A DNA stretch of 64,000 bases. Origin: Micromonospora yangpuensis. Its GTDB lineage: Bacteria > Actinomycetota > Actinomycetes > Mycobacteriales > Micromonosporaceae. Under the pieces are notes generated by a model. That model did not search any database. It was given only the letters and a program-made list of their open reading frames with translations, and was not told the origin of the DNA. The position numbers were made by a program, and so were the translations under genes. Position 1 is the first letter of the stretch; each line of letters opens with the position of its first letter. The DNA lies in assembly GCF_900091615.1 (NCBI RefSeq), contig NZ_FMIA01000002.1, forward strand, positions 930,001 to 994,000. Direction: 5' to 3'. Of this stretch, positions 8,830-16,239 are shown one piece after another.

Positions 8830-9256
8830 CCGAGGCTCCTTCGGCGATGGTGGCGAACGGGATGGGGCAGCACGGCGCTCCGGCGCACGCGACGAGGTCG
8901 TCGCAGCCGGCGTCCACGGCGGCGCGCAGCGTGTCCGCGATGACCTGCAGGTCGGCGATCTTCGCCTCCACCTCGGCCAGCTTCGCTTGGGCGCGTGCCT
9001 GCAGCCCGGCGTCCGGGTGCCGCCCGTGCCGGTGCTGGCCCGCTTCGAGCAGGCCGGCGACTTCGTCGAGGGTGAAACCGAGCCGCTGCGCCGCCTTGAT
9101 TACCTTCAGGACGGTGACCGCCTGCTCTGGGTACTGGCGGTGCCCGCCCAGGCTGCGCTCCGGCGCAGCGAGCAGGCCGCGGCGCTCGTAGTAGCGCAGC
9201 GTCTGCAGGTTCACCCCGGCTGCGGCCGCGATCTGACTGCTGCGCAGCCCGCTCAC
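8813..9256 (-). CDS. MerR-family metal-responsive regulator
   Basis: 147 residues from the GTG at 9256, whose first bases overlap the stop of the upstream gene (GTGA overlap). Residues 3-70 are a clear MerR winged helix (SSQIAAAAGVNLQTLRYYER, then RYPEQ-type wing and LGFTLDEVAGLL). A long dimerisation helix follows, and the C-terminus has a cysteine-rich loop, GCDDLVACAGAPCCPIP. Mercury MerR proteins bind Hg(II) through three cysteines, one of them at the start of the dimer helix; here that position reads HRHGRHPDAG with no cysteine, so the metal specificity may differ. It probably acts on the 8-2-8 palindrome at 9615-9632 inside the promoter of its own operon. Confidence 0.85.
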   Translation of the reverse strand: MSGLRSSQIAAAAGVNLQTLRYYERRGLLAAPERSLGGHRQYPEQAVTVLKVIKAAQRLGFTLDEVAGLLEAGQHRHGRHPDAGLQARAQAKLAEVEAKIADLQVIADTLRAAVDAGCDDLVACAGAPCCPIPFATIAEGASDAEDR

Positions 9257-9600
9257 GCCGCCATCCCAGCAGCCGCCCGCGCGGCGAGCGCGTCCAGGAC
9301 GTCGATGTGCCCGGCCGGAACCTGCACCTCCAACTCCACGCCGTTGCCGCCAGCGGGGGCCAAGGTGAAGGTGAAGAAGGAGCAGCACATGCTCTCCCGC
9401 CCGATCAGGTCCCGTGCGGTGGCCTCGGCTGCCGGGGCGAGCTGCCACCGCAGCCGCGTCGGCGTCGCCCGCTGCTGCCCGACAAGCATGGTGGCGAACA
9501 GGTCATCGAACTCGGCTAGCCGCAGCGGCCGCTGCGCGGTGGGCAGGGTGCATGCCTCGGGCACCCACGATGGACCGGTTACCTCGTCGTTCGTGGTCAT
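9253..9600 (-). CDS. Conserved small protein preceding merR
   Basis: 115 residues from the ATG at 9600, which lies only a few bases downstream of the -10 region of the MerR-type promoter, so the transcript is leaderless or nearly so. Recognisable stretches are WVPEACTLPTAQRPLRLAEF near the start and ESMCCSFFTFTLAP near residue 72, the latter with a vicinal cysteine pair. Homologues of this length with the same CCSFF motif commonly accompany merR in actinobacteria and carry no assigned function. A metal-binding or metallochaperone role for the CC pair is a reasonable guess. It is the first gene of the leftward metal operon. Confidence 0.7.
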   Translation of the reverse strand: MTTNDEVTGPSWVPEACTLPTAQRPLRLAEFDDLFATMLVGQQRATPTRLRWQLAPAAEATARDLIGRESMCCSFFTFTLAPAGGNGVELEVQVPAGHIDVLDALAARAAAGMAA

Positions 9601-9604
9601 GCCA

Positions 9605-9640
9605 CGACGGTAAGCCTGTACCCAGGTACAGGATGCAAGC
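9605..9640 (-). promoter_or_regulatory. MerR-type promoter and operator
   Basis: On the minus strand TTGCAT (-35) is followed by a 19-base spacer and TTACCG (-10). The spacer holds a perfect 8-2-8 palindrome (CCTGTACC-TG-GGTACAGG, 9615-9632). Over-long 19-base spacers with a central dyad are the known signature of promoters that MerR proteins untwist when metal binds. The ATG of the first gene follows almost at once. Confidence 0.85.
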
Positions 9641-9825
9641 CCTTCAGGCCGACTTCGTCGCCGCGCCTTCCGCCGCCGGTGAACCGTGGACCGGGCCACC
9701 CAAACAGCTCGGTCAGGTCCGGCACCGATCCGGGGCGAGTCAAGCAGACCACCTCTGGGCCACCAGCGTTGATCGTGGCGGCCCCGACGCGGGTCGGTTC
9801 CCCGTTGGGCGGTTCGGACAGGGCG

Positions 9826-9960
9826 TGGCGTCGAGCACCTCGACTGGTACGCCCACCGACGCGCCATGAACCGACGCGCCATCGCCGACCGGCTGCACCA
9901 CTTCCACTACCGCCGGACCGAGGGCGGGCCGCCTGATCGAGGCACCCCAAATCCGGGCGC
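9826..9960 (+). pseudogene. Reverse-transcriptase remnant (internal fragment)
   Basis: This stretch matches 21305-21440 in the intact retron reverse transcriptase gene, including HLDWYA.RRAMNRRA and the HRLHHYHYRWTDHGRLIEAP region, with scattered substitutions and an indel near 9930. Only this internal piece survives. It lies tail-on to the MFS gene at 9907-11190, whose last codons read antisense through it. Together with the fragment at 7214-7290 it brackets the MerR-type metal cluster. Confidence 0.7.
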
Positions 9961-11190
9961 GGGGACCCTCGTTCGGGTGGTGACGCCGATGGTGGCGAGC
10001 GCGCAGCAGGTGGCCACGCCGACGAGCAGGGGTGCGTAGTCGTCGCTGGTGTGCAGAAGCGCGGCGGCGGCGAGGGGGCCGGTGGCTTTGGCGATGGTGA
10101 CGGGGGCGGCGAGGCGCCCGGCGATGGTGGCGTAGGCGGTGGTCCCGTACCGGTCGGTGAGCAGGGCGGGAGTGGCGAGGCTAGTAATGCCGAAGCCGAG
10201 CCCGAAACCGACGATGGCGATGATGGCCCCGGTAGAGGTGCCGGCGAGCAGGGGCATGGCGAGCACGGCGACGGCCTGGGTGGCGTAGACGGCGCCCACG
10301 ATGGTGGTGACGGGTAGTCGTCGGCGGGCGGCGGTGAGGACGAGCCGGCCGGTGACGGACAGGACGCCGAGCAGACCGGCGGCGGTGGCGGCGAAGGTGG
10401 TGGGGTGGCCGCGGCTGATCAGGTAGCCGATGAGGTGCACGGTCATGGTGCTGGTGGCGGCGCCGTGGGCGGTGAAGGTCGCGGTGAGGATCCAGAAGCG
10501 GGCGTCGCGCATCGCGGTGTGAGCGACCGACCGTCGTCCGGGTTGCGCGCGTCGAAGCGGGTCGGCCGGTGCGGTGCCTGCCGGTCGGGGCTGGCGGACG
10601 GTGAGCGCGTGCAGGGGGATGGTCACCGCGCCGTGGATGGCGGCGAGGGCGAGCAGAGCGCCGCGCCAGCCGAGGTGCGCGGTCAGCAGGCCGGTCAGGG
10701 GCATGAAGATGGTGCTGGCGAACCCGGCCACGATCGTGACGGCTAGGAGGGCGGTGGTGCGCCGGTCGGGGGTGAACCAGGAGACGATGACGGCGAAGGC
10801 GGGTTCGTAGAGCACCATCGCCCCGGCGATCCCGATGCCGATCATGAGGGCGTAGAGCTGGCCGATGGTCTGCACCTGGGACCAGGCGACCAGGAGCGCG
10901 GTGGCGGTGATCGAGCCGGCGGTCATGATCGCGCGACCGCCGTGGTGGTCGAGCCACCGGCCCACGGGGATGGCCATGAGGGCTCCGGTGAGGACGGAGG
11001 CGGTGAGCGCGCCGGTGACGGCGGTGGTGGACGCGCCGATGCTGGTGGCCATCGGGGTGAGCAGCACCGGGTAGGCGTAGTAGAGGGTGCCGTAGCCGAT
11101 GGTGGAGGTGACGGCGAGGGCGGCGACGATCCGCCACCCGTGGTGCCCGCCGACGGTGGGGTCGGCGGGCACCGTCGTGGTGGTGGGCAT
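9907..11190 (-). CDS. MFS efflux transporter of the arsenic island
   Basis: 427 residues from the ATG at 11190, which overlaps the stop of the preceding flavoprotein gene (TGATG). Twelve hydrophobic segments are apparent, with the major-facilitator turn GRWLDHHGGR near residue 75 in the loop between helices 2 and 3. MFS permeases of this kind in ars operons export organoarsenicals or other modified arsenic species; coupling to the flavin oxidoreductase upstream supports this. The last ~18 codons, from PGFGVPRSGG on, are read antisense through a reverse-transcriptase fragment, so the natural C-terminus has been replaced. The core of the transporter is intact and it is probably functional. Confidence 0.8.
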   Translation of the reverse strand: MPTTTTVPADPTVGGHHGWRIVAALAVTSTIGYGTLYYAYPVLLTPMATSIGASTTAVTGALTASVLTGALMAIPVGRWLDHHGGRAIMTAGSITATALLVAWSQVQTIGQLYALMIGIGIAGAMVLYEPAFAVIVSWFTPDRRTTALLAVTIVAGFASTIFMPLTGLLTAHLGWRGALLALAAIHGAVTIPLHALTVRQPRPAGTAPADPLRRAQPGRRSVAHTAMRDARFWILTATFTAHGAATSTMTVHLIGYLISRGHPTTFAATAAGLLGVLSVTGRLVLTAARRRLPVTTIVGAVYATQAVAVLAMPLLAGTSTGAIIAIVGFGLGFGITSLATPALLTDRYGTTAYATIAGRLAAPVTIAKATGPLAAAALLHTSDDYAPLLVGVATCCALATIGVTTRTRVPAPGFGVPRSGGPPSVRR

Positions 11191-12611
11191 CAGCTGCCGC
11201 AGCAGCCGCCGGCCTGCGTGTCGGCGGGTGCGGCGTCGAGGGTGACGAGGTTCGGCGGGGCGGCGAGCAGCCCACCGGTGATGCCGGTGGCCAGCCCTCG
11301 TGACGTCGGCTCGGTGGCGGGGGTGGGTCCGCAGCAGCTGTCGCCGGTGGCGGAGTCGTCGGGGTTGCTGTTGCACACACCGGTTTCCGGCAGGTCGAGC
11401 TGGACGTCGCGGGCGGCGGTCCAGTCGCCGGCGAGGGCGGCGACGACGGAGCGGACCTGTTCGTAGCCGGTGGCCATCAGGAACGTCGGCGCCCGGCCGT
11501 AGGACTTCATGCCGACGGCGTAGTAGCCGACCTCGGGGTGGGCGAGTTCGGCGACGCCGTGCGGGGGCACGGTGCCGCAGGAGTGCTCGTTCGGGTCGAT
11601 CAGCGGCGCGAGGGCGCGGGTGGCGCCCATGACCGGGTCGAGGTCCAGGCGCAGCTCGCCGGCGATGGAGTGGTCGGGGCGGAAGCCGGTGGCCGCGACG
11701 ATGCGGTCCACGGTCAGCGACTCCTCGCTGCCGTCGCCGTGGCGCACCACGACGGTCACCCGGTCGTCACCGGTCGGGGTGAGAGTGTGGACGGCGAAGC
11801 CGGTGAGTAGCCGGATCCGGCCGGCGTCGACGTGGGCGCGCAGCCGGGAGCCCAGTGCCCCGCGGGCGGGGAGGGCGTCGGCGTCGCCGCCGCCGTAGGT
11901 GCGCGCCGGCGAGGTGGTGCGGATCGCCCAGGTCACCTCGGTGCCCGGGTGTTCGGTGGCGAGATCGGCCAGCGAGAGCAGGGTGTTCGCGGCGGAGTGG
12001 CCGGCGCCGACGACCAGGGTGTGCCGGCCGGCGAACCGGTCGCGGTCGGCGCCGAGCACGTCGGGCAGCGCGTGCTCCAGGTACGCGGCGGCGTCGGTCT
12101 CGCCGCGGGCGGGCAGACCGGACGCGCCGAGAACGTTCGGGGTGCCCCAGGTGCCGGAGGCGTCGATGACCGCGCGGGCGAGCACCTCCTGGCCGTCGGT
12201 GAGGCGGACGAGGAACGGGGTGGTGTCGCGGCCGGCGGTGCGCAGCCGGTCCAGGCCGAGGCGGCTGATCGCCTCGACCCGGGTGCCGTAGCGCAGGTGC
12301 GGCTTGAGCTGCGGCAGTTCGGCCAAGGGCTGGAGGTAGTCGGCGGCCAGTTCGGCGCCGGTGGGCAGGGCGTCGGGGTCGGGGCCGACCCAGCCGGCGT
12401 CGTCGAGCAGCCGCCGGGCGGCGGGGTCGATGTCGTACCGCCACGGGGAGAAGACGCGGACGTGGCCCCACTGGCGCACCGCCGAGCCGGCCGCGTCGCC
12501 GGCTTCGAGAACGAGGAACGGCAGGCCGCGCTCGTGCAGGTGGGCGGCGGCGGCCAGGCCGACGGGGCCAGCGCCGATCACCACGACCGGAAGGCTGTCC
12601 ATGGCGCTCAT
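11190..12611 (-). CDS. FAD/NAD(P)-dependent oxidoreductase with Cys-rich C-terminus, arsenic-associated
   Basis: 473 residues from ATG 12611, with AGAGGAG seven bases upstream. The N-terminus has a dinucleotide-binding fold (VVVIGAGPVGLAAAAHL); a second one, TLVVGAGHSAANTLLSLADL, is near residue 200, and ATGFRPDHS near 320 is the usual FMO-like motif. The region WGHVRVFSPWRYDIDPAA matches flavin monooxygenases of ars clusters. The C-terminal 60 residues are unusual: a CCGP motif and a terminal GGCCGS, which look like a thiol metal or arsenic-binding tail. Translational coupling to the MFS gene suggests it makes or delivers the substrate that the transporter exports. Confidence 0.8.
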   Translation of the reverse strand: MSAMDSLPVVVIGAGPVGLAAAAHLHERGLPFLVLEAGDAAGSAVRQWGHVRVFSPWRYDIDPAARRLLDDAGWVGPDPDALPTGAELAADYLQPLAELPQLKPHLRYGTRVEAISRLGLDRLRTAGRDTTPFLVRLTDGQEVLARAVIDASGTWGTPNVLGASGLPARGETDAAAYLEHALPDVLGADRDRFAGRHTLVVGAGHSAANTLLSLADLATEHPGTEVTWAIRTTSPARTYGGGDADALPARGALGSRLRAHVDAGRIRLLTGFAVHTLTPTGDDRVTVVVRHGDGSEESLTVDRIVAATGFRPDHSIAGELRLDLDPVMGATRALAPLIDPNEHSCGTVPPHGVAELAHPEVGYYAVGMKSYGRAPTFLMATGYEQVRSVVAALAGDWTAARDVQLDLPETGVCNSNPDDSATGDSCCGPTPATEPTSRGLATGITGGLLAAPPNLVTLDAAPADTQAGGCCGS

Positions 12612-12687
12612 CCTGTAACTCCTCTGCGTTGAAAACTGTCGAATCAGATATGTGCAAGGGGCACTGGGCATCCGAAGCCAGAGGCGG

Positions 12688-13230
12688 TTAGGTGACGGTG
12701 GGGCTGCGGCGCTCCAGCAGGACCACGTCACGCCACCGGCCGTGGTGGCGGCCGACGCGTTCGCGGACGCCGACGATGCGGAAGCCGGCCCGTTCGTGCA
12801 GGGCCAGGCTGGCGGTGTTCTCGGGGAAGATGCCGGACTGGATGGTCCAGATCCCGGCGGCCTCGGTGGAGGCGACGAGCGCGTCGAGCAGCAGCCGGCC
12901 GGCGCCACGGCCCTGGGCGGCGGGGTGCACGTAGACGGAGTGTTCTACCACCCCGGCGTAGACCGCCCGGGCAGAGGTCGGCGACGCCGCAACCCAGCCG
13001 ACGACGACACCACCGGCCATGGCCACGAAGCGGTGCCCGGGCAGCCGCGCGGCGTCAAAGGCCACCCAAGCTGGCGCCGTGGTCTCGAAACTGGCGTTGC
13101 CCGCGTCCAGGCCCGCCTGGTAGATCGCCAGGACCGCGTCGGCGTCGGCGGCGGTCATCGGCCGTATGGCGACGCCCGCGCGCCCCGCCGGGCCGGTGGG
13201 GTCGCCACTGCCGCCAGCCGTCATGATCAT
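12688..13230 (-). CDS. arsN1: GNAT N-acetyltransferase, ArsN/phosphinothricin acetyltransferase type
   Basis: 180 residues from ATG 13230 (GTG at 13239 and ATG at 13224 are alternatives). The protein shows the full GNAT pattern: IRPMTAADADAVLAIY near the start, ASFETTAPAW, then VYVHPAAQGRGAGRLLLDAL as the acetyl-CoA pyrophosphate loop, and a C-terminal FPENTASLALHERAGF. This is the phosphinothricin/methionine-sulfoximine acetyltransferase subfamily to which ArsN1 belongs; ArsN1 inactivates the organoarsenical antibiotic arsinothricin. Its place in the ars island, divergent from an arsR gene, supports that assignment over herbicide resistance. It shares the leftward transcription unit with the flavin oxidoreductase and MFS genes. 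Confidence 0.8.
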   Translation of the reverse strand: MIMTAGGSGDPTGPAGRAGVAIRPMTAADADAVLAIYQAGLDAGNASFETTAPAWVAFDAARLPGHRFVAMAGGVVVGWVAASPTSARAVYAGVVEHSVYVHPAAQGRGAGRLLLDALVASTEAAGIWTIQSGIFPENTASLALHERAGFRIVGVRERVGRHHGRWRDVVLLERRSPTVT

Positions 13231-13308
13231 GCGTCCCACCCAATTCTGTCTCGACGTCCGTCAAATCAGAGAGTTGCACGCTGGTTAGAAGAATGTCAAC
13301 CTAGAGGC
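13231..13308. promoter_or_regulatory. Divergent ars promoter region with candidate ArsR half-sites
   Basis: The gap between divergent arsN1 and arsR contains TCAAATCAGAGAG at 13261-13273. A near copy, TCGAATCAGATATG, lies upstream of the flavin oxidoreductase gene at about 12640-12653. The shared TC(A/G)AATCAGA core is a candidate ArsR recognition element for both promoters. This is pattern matching only. Confidence 0.4.
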
Positions 13309-13683
13309 ATGTCTAAACAGCCGACGCCGCTCGCCGCCATCGACCTGAACGCGGCGACCTCCTGCTGCGCGCCGCTTGCACAGCGGCGGGTACCCGCGGA
13401 GGCGGCCGCGGCTGTCGCGGCGGCGTTCAAGGCGCTCGGCGACCCCGTGCGCCTGCAGTTGATGTCGATGATCGCCTCCGCCGAGGGCGGGGAGGCGTGC
13501 GTGTGTGACCTCACGCCGGCGTTCGAGCTAACCGGCCCGACGATCTCCCACCATCTCCGGACGCTGCGTGAGGCCGGCCTGGTGGACGCCGACCGGCGCG
13601 GCACCTGGGTCTACTACCGCGCCCGGCCCGGCGTCCTGCGCCAACTTGCGTCCCTGCTCTCCGTCGAGCCCGCCGACTCATAG
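13309..13683 (+). CDS. arsR: ArsR-family arsenic-responsive repressor
   Basis: 124 residues. A winged-helix core is clear: AFKALGDPVRLQLMSMIAS, then EACVCDLTPAFELTGPTISHH and LRTLREAGLVDADRRGTWVY. The CVC within the alpha-3 helix (ACVCDL) is the classical arsenite/antimonite ligand motif of ArsR, and an additional vicinal pair, SCCAP, sits near the N-terminus and could provide a third ligand. It is divergent from arsN1 and very likely represses the leftward arsN1-flavoprotein-MFS unit and its own promoter. The start codon follows a weak AGAGG. Confidence 0.9.
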   Translation: MSKQPTPLAAIDLNAATSCCAPLAQRRVPAEAAAAVAAAFKALGDPVRLQLMSMIASAEGGEACVCDLTPAFELTGPTISHHLRTLREAGLVDADRRGTWVYYRARPGVLRQLASLLSVEPADS

Positions 13684-13764
13684 CAGCACCTAAGTCCCGT
13701 CGACAGGCACGCGCCCGCGAAGAGGGGCCCGCTCGACGGCGAGCCCGCCGGCCAACAGCAACGC

Positions 13765-13785
13765 GCCCGCCTTGGCGGGCGGGCT
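13765..13785 (+). terminator. GC-rich hairpin after arsR
   Basis: GCCCGCC-TT-GGCGGGC forms a strong stem about 85 bases after the arsR stop. There is no U-tract, as is common for actinomycete terminators. It separates arsR from the next ars operon. Confidence 0.45.
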
Positions 13786-13889
13786 CGGGCGGGGGAGGTC
13801 GAACGCTCCGGTCGGCCGATGCCGCGCATGCGGCACCCAGACAGCCGCGTCTTGGGGCCCCCTTTTTGTCAACCCCGATTAGCTCAGCT

Positions 13890-14603
13890 ATGGTTGAGTC
13901 AATGAACGCTGAGCTTGATTCTCTGGCTGGGCGGGCGCGGGTCCACGCCGCGCTCGGCGACCCGGCGCGGCTGGCGATCGTGGATGCGCTCATCCTCGGC
14001 GACGCGTCCCCCGGCGAGATCGCCCACACCCTCGACCTGCCCACCAACCTCGTCGCCCACCACGTCAAGGTCCTCACCGACGCCGGACTGGTGGTCAAGG
14101 GCCGCTCCGAGGGCGACAAGCGCCGCACCTACCTGCGGCTTCGGCCGGAGACCCTGGCCGCGCTGACCCCGCCGCCCCTGACCGGTGTCGGCCGCGTGGT
14201 GTTCGTCTGCACCCGCAACTCGGCCCGCTCGCAGCTCGCCGCCGCCCTCTGGTCGGGCCGCACCCACACCACCGCCGCGTCGGCCGGCACGCATCCCGCC
14301 GACCGGGTGCATCCCCGCGCCGTCGCCGTCGCCCAACGGCACGGGCTGACCCTCGACCCGACGGCCACCGCTCACGTCGACGCCACGGTGCGCGCCGACG
14401 ACCTCGTCATCGCCGTCTGCGACAACGCCCACGAGGAACTCACCGGCCCGGTCCGGCCCCGGCTGCACTGGTCGGTGCCCGACCCGGTCCGCGTCGACAC
14501 CGACGAGGCGTTCGAGGCCGCGTTCGCCGACCTCGCCGCCCGAGTCGACCGCGTCGCCCCCATCGTCACCCCCGCCACGAGCACGGGAGACCACCATGAC
14601 TGA
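13890..14603 (+). CDS. ArsR-ArsC fusion: winged-helix regulator joined to LMW-PTP-like arsenate reductase domain
   Basis: 237 residues from ATG 13890 (ATG 13902 also possible). Residues 10-90 are an ArsR-like winged helix (ARVHAALGDPARLAIVDALI ... NLVAHHVKVLTDAGLVV). Residues 100-230 are a low-molecular-weight phosphatase fold with VVFVCTRNSARSQLAAALW; Cys107 is the candidate nucleophile, and VCDNAHEEL carries one further cysteine near residue 170, where classical ArsC has GCGDAC. Fusions of this kind occur in actinobacteria. The domain may sense arsenate or reduce it. TCAACC...GGTTGA flanks the start region at 13869-13897 and may be an autoregulatory site. It overlaps the following arsC by eight bases. 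Confidence 0.8.
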   Translation: MVESMNAELDSLAGRARVHAALGDPARLAIVDALILGDASPGEIAHTLDLPTNLVAHHVKVLTDAGLVVKGRSEGDKRRTYLRLRPETLAALTPPPLTGVGRVVFVCTRNSARSQLAAALWSGRTHTTAASAGTHPADRVHPRAVAVAQRHGLTLDPTATAHVDATVRADDLVIAVCDNAHEELTGPVRPRLHWSVPDPVRVDTDEAFEAAFADLAARVDRVAPIVTPATSTGDHHD

Positions 14604-15258
14604 CACCAGCCCCCACCCCTACCCGGAAGTCTCCATCGACCAGCAGGTCGCCCTGCGTACCGCAGCGACCCGCCTCGCCGGGGAGTTCGCCGGCGTCTAC
14701 GGCACCGAGACCATCGAACGGTTCCTGCTCTCCAGCTACGACCAGTTCGCCACCGCCAGCACCATCCCCCACTACCTGCCCCTGCTGGCCGAACGCTTCG
14801 CCCGCCAGCGGCTGCAGGCCCTCGCCCGCGTCGAGGGCCACCACCGCGACGGCCGACCGGTCGCCCTGTTCCTGTGTACCCACAACGCCGGCCGCTCCCA
14901 GATGGCCCTCGGGTTCTTCACCCACCTCGCAGGCGACCGGGCGGTCGCCTGGTCCGGCGGCAGCGAACCCGCCATCGAGGTCAACCCCGCCGCGGTCGCG
15001 GCGATGGCCGAGCGGGGCATCGACATCACCGACGAGTTCCCCAAGCCGTGGACCGACGAGGTCGTGCGCGCCGCCGACGTCGTGGTCACCATGGGCTGCG
15101 GCGACGCCTGCCCCGTCTTCCCCGGCACCCGCTACGAGAACTGGGACCTCGACGACCCGGCCGGCCTCGACCCGGCCGACGTACGGCCGATCCGCGACGA
15201 GATCGAACGCCGCGTCCGCCGACTGCTCGACGAACTCCACATCCCCGCCAACCGATGA
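14596..15258 (+). CDS. arsC: Arsenate reductase (ArsC) with N-terminal helical domain
   Basis: 220 residues. The first 80 residues form a three-helix-bundle-like extension (RTAATRLAGEFAGVYG ... HYLPLLAERFARQRLQALA) found on many actinobacterial ArsC proteins. The catalytic LMW-PTP domain follows with [18 protein letters not shown] (Cys94), and a later [20 protein letters not shown] supplies the two resolving cysteines. It reduces arsenate to arsenite using thioredoxin or mycoredoxin; thioredoxin reductase is encoded 1.5 kb downstream. The gene is translationally coupled to the ArsR-ArsC fusion. Product arsenite presumably leaves through the aquaglyceroporin encoded next. Confidence 0.92.
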   Translation: MTDTSPHPYPEVSIDQQVALRTAATRLAGEFAGVYGTETIERFLLSSYDQFATASTIPHYLPLLAERFARQRLQALARVEGHHRDGRPVALFLCTHNAGRSQMALGFFTHLAGDRAVAWSGGSEPAIEVNPAAVAAMAERGIDITDEFPKPWTDEVVRAADVVVTMGCGDACPVFPGTRYENWDLDDPAGLDPADVRPIRDEIERRVRRLLDELHIPANR

Positions 15259-15310
15259 TCCCTGCGCCGCCAACGGCTGGGACGCCAGCACCCTGGGAGA
15301 GAACACACTG

Positions 15311-16057
15311 ATGACCATCGCACTCCGGCGGCGCCTGCTGGCCGAGTTCACCGGCACCGCCCTGCTGGTCACCGCCGTCGTCGGCTCCGGCATCATGGCG
15401 ACCACCCTCTCCCCGAACGACGTCGGGTTGCAGTTGCTGGAGAACTCGATCGCTACCGCCTTCGCCCTCGGCGCGCTGATCCTGATCTTCGGGCCGGTCT
15501 CCGGTGCGCACTTCAACCCCGTCGTCTCCGCCGCCGACTGGTTCCTCGGCCGCCGCGCCGGCACCGGCCTCACCGCCCGAGACCTGGGCGGCTACGTCGT
15601 GGCGCAGGTGCTCGGCGCGATCGCCGGGTCGGTGCTGGCGAACCTGATGTTCGACCTGGCCGCCGTCGGCTTCTCCGGCAAGGACCGCGCCGCCGGTCAC
15701 CTGTGGCTCGGGGAGGTCGTCGCCACCGCCGGCCTGATCCTGCTGATCTTCGCCCTGGCCCGCTCCGGCCGCGCCCCCGTTGCCCCGGCCGCCGTCGGTG
15801 GCTACATCGGCGCCGCCTACTGGTTCACCTCCTCGACCTCGTTCGCGAACCCGGCCGTCACCATCGGCCGAGCCTTTACCGACACCTTCGCCGGCATCGC
15901 CCCCACCTCCGTGCCCGGCTTCGTCGTCGCCCAGCTCGTCGGCCTCGCCGTGGGCGTCGGCCTGCTCGCCGCGCTCTACCCCGACGCCGGGAAGGCCGCC
16001 GACCAGGTGGTGGTGCCCACCGACGACCGGAACCCCGCCCTCGACCACCGCCCATGA
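15311..16057 (+). CDS. MIP-family aquaglyceroporin, arsenite channel type (AqpS-like)
   Basis: 248 residues with six hydrophobic segments plus the two half-helices of the aquaporin fold. The signature loops are HFNPVVS near residue 70 and FANPAVTIGR near residue 180; the first has the NPV variant seen in aquaporins of ars operons. No ArsB or Acr3 arsenite pump is encoded in this island, so this channel is the visible candidate for moving arsenite out of the cell down its gradient, as AqpS does with ArsC in rhizobia. It begins 52 bases after arsC and overlaps the next small gene by the ATGA arrangement. Confidence 0.88.
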   Translation: MTIALRRRLLAEFTGTALLVTAVVGSGIMATTLSPNDVGLQLLENSIATAFALGALILIFGPVSGAHFNPVVSAADWFLGRRAGTGLTARDLGGYVVAQVLGAIAGSVLANLMFDLAAVGFSGKDRAAGHLWLGEVVATAGLILLIFALARSGRAPVAPAAVGGYIGAAYWFTSSTSFANPAVTIGRAFTDTFAGIAPTSVPGFVVAQLVGLAVGVGLLAALYPDAGKAADQVVVPTDDRNPALDHRP

Positions 16058-16239
16058 CTGGCAAGCCCGAGCACCGCCGAGGCGACCAGTCGCACCGCGA
16101 CCATCTCAACCGGCCGCATCCGGCCGGCCGGTACCGGCTGCTCGACCGCAACAGCAATCCCGACCGATCGCTGCCCGCGATTCCCGACGAGGCGCCGGTC
16201 AACCGGCCCTGCGACCCGTACTGCCAGAGAGGCTCCTGA
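16054..16239 (+). CDS. Small polar protein within the ars operon
   Basis: 61 codons that fit exactly between two genes: the ATG overlaps the stop of the aquaglyceroporin gene (ATGA at 16054-16057) and its own TGA overlaps the ATG of arsC at 16239. That double coupling is strong evidence for translation. The product is hydrophilic and rich in Arg, His, Asp and Pro, and it ends in CDPYCQRGS, a CX3C pair that could bind arsenite. No family is recognised. Confidence 0.55.
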   Translation: MTGKPEHRRGDQSHRDHLNRPHPAGRYRLLDRNSNPDRSLPAIPDEAPVNRPCDPYCQRGS

